From contig JAISYY010000199.1 in NCBI GenBank assembly GCA_031269635.1, forward strand, positions 1 to 10,828: 10,828 bases of DNA. Reading direction: 5' to 3'. The stretch comes from Tannerella sp. (lineage in GTDB: Bacteria; Bacteroidota; Bacteroidia; Bacteroidales; Tannerellaceae). Below the pieces are notes generated by a model. It was given only the letters and a program-made list of their open reading frames with translations, searched no databases and had not been told where the DNA came from. Positions 6,437-10,828 of this stretch are shown in pieces. Each line of letters opens with the position of its first letter. The first letter of the stretch is position 1. The position numbers and the translations under genes were made by a program.

Positions 6437-6808
6437 ATGATAACCCTTCTCAATGATTATTTCAGAATAGACAGCCGGACTGTGGAAAATGACGAGACCG
6501 TGTTCCATGTGACGCTGTTGCCCGGCTACAGCGTTTATGCCGGGCATTTTCCGGGCAATCCCGTTTCGCCCGGCGTTTGTAATATCCAGATGATAAAAGA
6601 ATGTGCCGGACTGCTGACCGGAAAGCAACTTTTTCTCGGTTATATCTCTCGATGCAGATTGTCTGCCGTGATAACTCCGCAAACCACTCCGCAACTGCAG
6701 GTACGCATGCAGTTGACCGAAACGGATCGTAGATATGAGGTTCGCGCGAAAGTATGTGACGGCACGACAACCTATATAGAATTTAAAGGCGAATTTACTC
6801 CCGTGTGA
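6437..6808 (+). CDS. Hotdog-fold FabZ-like dehydratase, histidine-only half
   Basis: A 123-residue single hotdog domain with an intact FabZ histidine loop GHFPGNPVSPGV (H37 in HFPG). FabZ enzymes carry the catalytic Glu 14 residues after this His; here that position is Q51 (CNIQMIKE). A nearby E55 is one helical turn further on and may not substitute. It is shorter than typical FabZ (about 140-150 residues) and lacks the N-terminal LPHR segment. The first in-frame ATG is at 6437; two ATGs just upstream (6429, 6432) are out of frame. The stop is followed after one base by the exporter ATG, which suggests translational coupling. Likely role: dehydration of 3-hydroxyacyl-ACP as a partner of the preceding hotdog protein, or an acyl-binding role; the missing Glu makes solo activity doubtful. 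Confidence 0.78.
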   Translation: MITLLNDYFRIDSRTVENDETVFHVTLLPGYSVYAGHFPGNPVSPGVCNIQMIKECAGLLTGKQLFLGYISRCRLSAVITPQTTPQLQVRMQLTETDRRYEVRAKVCDGTTTYIEFKGEFTPV

Positions 6809-6809
6809 A

Positions 6810-9341
6810 ATGACCTCTTTTTTTATCCGCCTGTTCGATTTTTTCCGGAAACGCAACGTTGCCCTTTACCTGTTACTGTTGCTGTCATTCGGGCTATTTG
6901 CGTTCTTCGGACTGAAACTTTCGTACGAAGAAGATATATCCAAACTGCTACCTTCAACGGACGACACAAAAGCCGAAGGACTTGTTTTCTCGGAGCTTAA
7001 AGTAAAAGATAAGATATTTGTCCAGTTATTTTCCCGGAGCGGCAGTAAGGATGCGGGGATGTTGGTCGAAGCAAGCGAGATGTTTGCCGATTCGCTGTTG
7101 TCGTACGACGAACAGGAAGGCGACGTCGGGGATATCCTGTATAAAATAGACGATGAAATTAAACAGCAGGTTTTGTCGTACGCCCTGGAGAATGTCCCGG
7201 TTTTGCTTGATCCCGGACTTTATAAGGAAATAGATTCGCTGACAGCCAAAGAACATATATCCCGGCAAATGGCGGAGAACCTGGAAAAAATAGCTTCGCC
7301 GGAGGGTATTATGTTTTACCGTATCATGCGGTATGACCCGGTCAATCTGCGTTCCGTCCTTTTTTCAGGCGGCAAATCCGGCAGTGGCGGCGAAGCTGTT
7401 AAAAGCGCGGATGCCGGCGGAAGCAGTTTGGAGAAAATGCTGGGAGGGAATTATTTATTGTACGGCAATCAGTTGTTCACGCCCGACACGACGGTTGCGC
7501 TTGTTTTTGTGTCGCCCGATTTCATATCATTTGATTCCAAAGCCGGCGCCCGGCTTGTGAAAAAGATAGAACGTGCGATCAGGCAGATAGAAACCGTTTA
7601 TCCGGACGTTGAAGTGCTGTTTCACGGGCCGCCGGTTCAGGGCGTGTTCAACTCGAGGCAGATAAAGCAGGATTTAGCTTTGACGATGGGACTTTCGTTG
7701 CTGTTCGCCTGTGTGCTTATCATGATTTGTTTCCGCAACAAGTCCACGCTGCCCATGTTACTGTTACCCGTAACTTACGGAGCGCTTTTCGCCCTTGCGT
7801 GCATGTTCTGGCTACAGGACGTGATGTCTTTAATGGCGCTTGGCATCGGGGCGATCATTCTCGGCGTCGCGTTGAGTTACTGCCTGCATGTGATTACCCA
7901 TTTCAAATATCTGACGGATCCGGTGCGCGTGTTGCAGGATCAGGTTAAGCCCGTCATACTTGGCTGCCTTACTACGATCGGGGCGTTTATGGGGCTTATG
8001 TTGACACAGTCGGCGTTACTTCGCGATTTCGGATTGTTTGCATCGCTTGCCATGGTGGGGACAACGCTTGCCTGCCTGTTTTTCCTTCCGCACCTGTTCC
8101 CTGCCGTCAATAACCGCCGTTACGAAAAGGCATTTAAACTGCTTGAGAAAATTAATTCATACCCGTTTGACCGTCAGCCCTGGTTACTTATTTTGATATT
8201 AACCGTATTCATGGTGAGCCTGTTTACGCAGTCCGGCGTCAAATTTGACGCAAACCTGCGGAATATAGGATATTATGAACCGGCAGTAGTCCGCTCTATG
8301 GAGATGTATGCCGAAAAAACATCGAAAGGGCTGGCCGTAGCCAATTATGCCGCGACATCCGAAAACCTTGATTCGGCCTTTATCTGTAACATGGCGGTTA
8401 GCCGTATCTGTGATTCCCTCCGGGCGGCGGGCAAGATACATGCCTATACCGAATCGTCGGTGATTTTATTGCCGGAGGCGGAACAGGAAAAGCGCATATC
8501 GGCGTGGCGGAACTACTGGAACGAAAATCGTGTGGAAAAGCTGAAAAACGATATAACGGCCGCAGGTGAAGCGAACGGTTTCAAACCGGCGATGTTCGAT
8601 CCTTTTTTTGAGATGATAACGAAAGCGTATGAGCCTTCATCTATTTACGAATCATCCGTTTTGCCTGAAGGACTTATGGCGAATATGGTGGAATATTCCC
8701 GGGGAATGTATCTTGTCTATACATCGGTGCAACTCGAAAGTGAAAACATGAAAGAGGTAAACGACCTGTTTGCTTCGCAGCAGAACGTGATTGTAGCCGA
8801 CCCGTTTTATTACACAACAAACATGGTTGAGCTGATGCACGATGATTTTAACACAATACTTGGCATCTCCTCTTTTTTTGTTCTCCTGGTATTGATTCTT
8901 TCTTTCCGGAGTATACCGCTGGCCCTGATCGCATTCCTGCCGATGAGCATGAGCTGGTATATCGTGTTGGGCGTCATGGCGATGTTGGGGTTACAGTTCA
9001 ATCTGATCAACATTGTGATATCAACGTTTATATTCGGTATAGGCGTGGATTACAGTATTTTTGTAATGGAAGGACTGCTTGCCGGCATGAGGGGTGATGA
9101 TAAAAAACTGCTGATGTATCATAAGACAGCTATCTTTTTATCGGCTGTAGTTTTGGTGATAAGCGTTTCGTCGCTTATGTTTGCCGAACATCCTGCGCTT
9201 GCATCCATTGGTGTGGCGACGCTCACCGGCATGACTTCCACGGTGCTTATCGCGTACACCTTGCTGCCTTTTCTTTTCCGGCTTCTGATGAAGACGAAAT
9301 ATGCCGGTGTTTTGCAGAGAAGGATGATTAAAAAACGGTAA
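6810..9341 (+). CDS. MMPL/RND-family lipid or polyene exporter
   Basis: An 843-residue inner-membrane protein with the RND/MMPL layout. TM1 lies at about 17-37, a periplasmic domain at about 38-285, TM2-6 at about 289-431, TM7 at 458-476, a second periplasmic domain at about 477-682, and TM8-12 at about 684-835. The second half has the proton-relay motif GIGVDYSIFVMEGL with D747. The matching motif in the first half reads GVALSYCLHV, with S356 in place of Asp, so the relay is asymmetric. Such proteins export lipids, hopanoids or polyene-type acyl products, and MMPL genes are regular members of aryl polyene and flexirubin clusters. It starts 1 base after the upstream stop and is followed after 6 bases by the oxidoreductase. 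Substrate is inferred from neighbours only. Confidence 0.88.
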   Translation: MTSFFIRLFDFFRKRNVALYLLLLLSFGLFAFFGLKLSYEEDISKLLPSTDDTKAEGLVFSELKVKDKIFVQLFSRSGSKDAGMLVEASEMFADSLLSYDEQEGDVGDILYKIDDEIKQQVLSYALENVPVLLDPGLYKEIDSLTAKEHISRQMAENLEKIASPEGIMFYRIMRYDPVNLRSVLFSGGKSGSGGEAVKSADAGGSSLEKMLGGNYLLYGNQLFTPDTTVALVFVSPDFISFDSKAGARLVKKIERAIRQIETVYPDVEVLFHGPPVQGVFNSRQIKQDLALTMGLSLLFACVLIMICFRNKSTLPMLLLPVTYGALFALACMFWLQDVMSLMALGIGAIILGVALSYCLHVITHFKYLTDPVRVLQDQVKPVILGCLTTIGAFMGLMLTQSALLRDFGLFASLAMVGTTLACLFFLPHLFPAVNNRRYEKAFKLLEKINSYPFDRQPWLLILILTVFMVSLFTQSGVKFDANLRNIGYYEPAVVRSMEMYAEKTSKGLAVANYAATSENLDSAFICNMAVSRICDSLRAAGKIHAYTESSVILLPEAEQEKRISAWRNYWNENRVEKLKNDITAAGEANGFKPAMFDPFFEMITKAYEPSSIYESSVLPEGLMANMVEYSRGMYLVYTSVQLESENMKEVNDLFASQQNVIVADPFYYTTNMVELMHDDFNTILGISSFFVLLVLILSFRSIPLALIAFLPMSMSWYIVLGVMAMLGLQFNLINIVISTFIFGIGVDYSIFVMEGLLAGMRGDDKKLLMYHKTAIFLSAVVLVISVSSLMFAEHPALASIGVATLTGMTSTVLIAYTLLPFLFRLLMKTKYAGVLQRRMIKKR

Positions 9342-9347
9342 AGTAGT

Positions 9348-10828
9348 ATGGAAAAGTATGATGTTGTAATCATCGGAAGCGGTCTGGGCGGTTTGCAGTG
9401 CGGGTATATCCTCTCGAAGCACGGGTTGAATGTGTGTGTACTTGAAAAAAATACCGCGCCGGGAGGTTGCATACAAACGTTCCGGCGCGGGAAACACTTG
9501 TTTGACACGGGATTTCATTATGTCGGCGGGCTGGACGCCGGTCAGCCGCTGCACACGCTTTTCCGTTATTTTAATCTTATGGATTTGCCCTGGTGCAGGA
9601 TGGACGAAAACGGTTTCGACGAGGTTGTCCTGAACGGCAAATCATACATGTTTGCCAATGGCTACGAACGTTTTGCCGCGACGTTGTCGGAACAGTTCCC
9701 GCATCAGCGGGAAAATCTTAAACGCTATGCCGCCTTCCTGCGTAATGTATCCGGTAATATTTTCGACAGTTTTGTGAAGCGACGCGAAGAAGAACTATAC
9801 GGAACATCGCTGTTCGCGCAGTCTGCTTACGACTATCTTACTTCGACGATCGACGACCCTTTGCTACGGAACGTCCTCTCGGGAACGTCGCTTAAAATGG
9901 AACTTGATCCCCGTACGTTGCCGTTGTATGTTTTTGCACAGATAAACAGCTCTTTCATTCAGAGTGCATGGCGGTTACGCGGCGGCGGGTCGCAGATAGC
10001 CGGTTCCCTCGCCGGGAGCATCGAAAAAAACGGCGGGACGGTACGGCTGAACGCCCGTGTAACGCGCCTCACGGAAGAACGCGGCCGTATTGTCGCTGCG
10101 GAAATAAACGGCAACAGTGCGGAACGTATCGAAGCCACTCATTTTATCTCCGGCATACATCCGGCCGCCACGCTGTCGTTAATCACCGAAAGTGCGATTA
10201 TCAGGAACATATACCGTAAAAGGATTAACAACCTGCCCTGCACGTATGGTATGTTTACCGCAAATATTGCATTGAAGGAAAATTCGGTGCCTTATCAAAA
10301 CCGGAATATTTATGTCTATAATACGGACGATGTATGGCAATACGCCGCCTGCAAGCCGGAAAATATAAATACATGTGCACTGGTTTCGTTCCAGCCGCCC
10401 GGAAGCGGATCTTCATATACGCGCAACATTGACATTCTTACACCGATGTACCGGCCGGAAATTGAGCGCTGGGAAGATACGGCGGTCGGCCGTCGCGGCA
10501 AGGATTACCTGTCGTATAAAGAGCAAAAAGCGGAAGCCTGCCTGCATCTTGTATCCCGCCATATTCCCGGGTTAAAGGACGCAGGCAGTGCGATTGAAAA
10601 AATATATACAAGCACCATGCTCACGTATCGCGATTATACCGGAACGCCATACGGGTCGGCCTACGGGATACGCAAGAACTGCGAACAACTGATGACCACC
10701 CTGCTCTCTCCCCGCACGCCGGAACCGAACCTCTTCCTCACCGGCCAGAACCTCAACTTGCACGGCGTGCTGGGCGTCTCGATGACGTCGTTCCTCACCT
10801 GCGCCGAAATAATCGGCATGGACAAGGC
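9348..10828 (+). CDS. CrtI/retinol-saturase-like FAD-dependent oxidoreductase (partial, 3' end outside window)
   Basis: An open frame of 493 complete codons starts at ATG 9348, six bases after the exporter stop, and reaches the window edge without a stop. The N-terminus is a classic Rossmann FAD site: YDVVIIGSGLGGLQCG with G10, G12 and G15, and E33 (VCVLEK) for the ribose, followed by APGGC. The C-terminal flavin motif LFLTGQNLNLHGVLGVSMTS (462-481) is present, so only a few residues are likely missing. The pattern fits the phytoene desaturase / all-trans-retinol 13,14-reductase group (COG1233-like), whose members desaturate, isomerise or saturate conjugated polyenes. Next to a KS/ACP/dehydratase set it probably modifies the polyene chain. 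Substrate and reaction direction are not shown by sequence. Confidence 0.87.
   Translation, partial: MEKYDVVIIGSGLGGLQCGYILSKHGLNVCVLEKNTAPGGCIQTFRRGKHLFDTGFHYVGGLDAGQPLHTLFRYFNLMDLPWCRMDENGFDEVVLNGKSYMFANGYERFAATLSEQFPHQRENLKRYAAFLRNVSGNIFDSFVKRREEELYGTSLFAQSAYDYLTSTIDDPLLRNVLSGTSLKMELDPRTLPLYVFAQINSSFIQSAWRLRGGGSQIAGSLAGSIEKNGGTVRLNARVTRLTEERGRIVAAEINGNSAERIEATHFISGIHPAATLSLITESAIIRNIYRKRINNLPCTYGMFTANIALKENSVPYQNRNIYVYNTDDVWQYAACKPENINTCALVSFQPPGSGSSYTRNIDILTPMYRPEIERWEDTAVGRRGKDYLSYKEQKAEACLHLVSRHIPGLKDAGSAIEKIYTSTMLTYRDYTGTPYGSAYGIRKNCEQLMTTLLSPRTPEPNLFLTGQNLNLHGVLGVSMTSFLTCAEIIGMDK

Noticed and set aside
5757..6856. Minus-strand and alternate-frame open frames over the ACP and hotdog genes
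   Set aside because: The plus-strand frames have recognisable catalytic motifs and tight operon spacing; the others have none.

Overview
The window looks like chromosomal DNA from a member of the Bacteroidota, most likely Bacteroidales. The main evidence is three promoter -7 boxes of the TAnnTTTG type (TATCTTTG, TACCTTTG, TACCTTTG), which are read by the Bacteroidota primary sigma factor. AT-rich leaders without clear Shine-Dalgarno sequences and the protein families present agree with this. Genus cannot be fixed from the sequence alone.

Layout. Positions 1-223 hold the 3' end of a plus-strand gene, possibly the C-terminal beta-sandwich tail of a glycoside-hydrolase-like protein. Positions 224-547 are a decayed spacer with a short minus-strand transposase remnant (about 246-383) and an AT-rich inverted repeat. 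A tRNA-His(GTG) gene lies on the minus strand at 548-622. Its apparent promoter is embedded in the terminator hairpin of the next unit. Positions 722-2953 (minus) form a two-gene housekeeping operon, ffh then folD, with a near-ideal promoter at 2973-3004.

From 3086 a divergent plus-strand operon begins and runs off the right edge. Its seven genes are separated by only 1-18 bases: a PlsC-type membrane acyltransferase, a beta-ketoacyl-ACP synthase with an intact Cys-His-His triad, a dedicated acyl carrier protein, two small hotdog-fold dehydratase-like proteins, an 843-residue MMPL/RND exporter, and a CrtI/retinol-saturase-like FAD oxidoreductase cut at the window end. This content matches a type II fatty-acid/polyketide-like pathway of the aryl polyene/flexirubin class. 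In that class a KS/ACP/dehydratase set builds a conjugated polyenoic acyl chain, an acyltransferase transfers it to a lipid or sugar acceptor, and an MMPL protein moves the product towards the outer membrane. Ketoreductase, second KS/chain-length factor, starter-unit enzymes and thioesterase are not in the window and may lie downstream.

The most interesting point is the pair of hotdog proteins. The first keeps the dehydratase glutamate but lacks the HFPG histidine; the second keeps the HFPG histidine but has glutamine where the glutamate should be. The two could form one composite dehydratase. The operon's chemical product is unknown from sequence.
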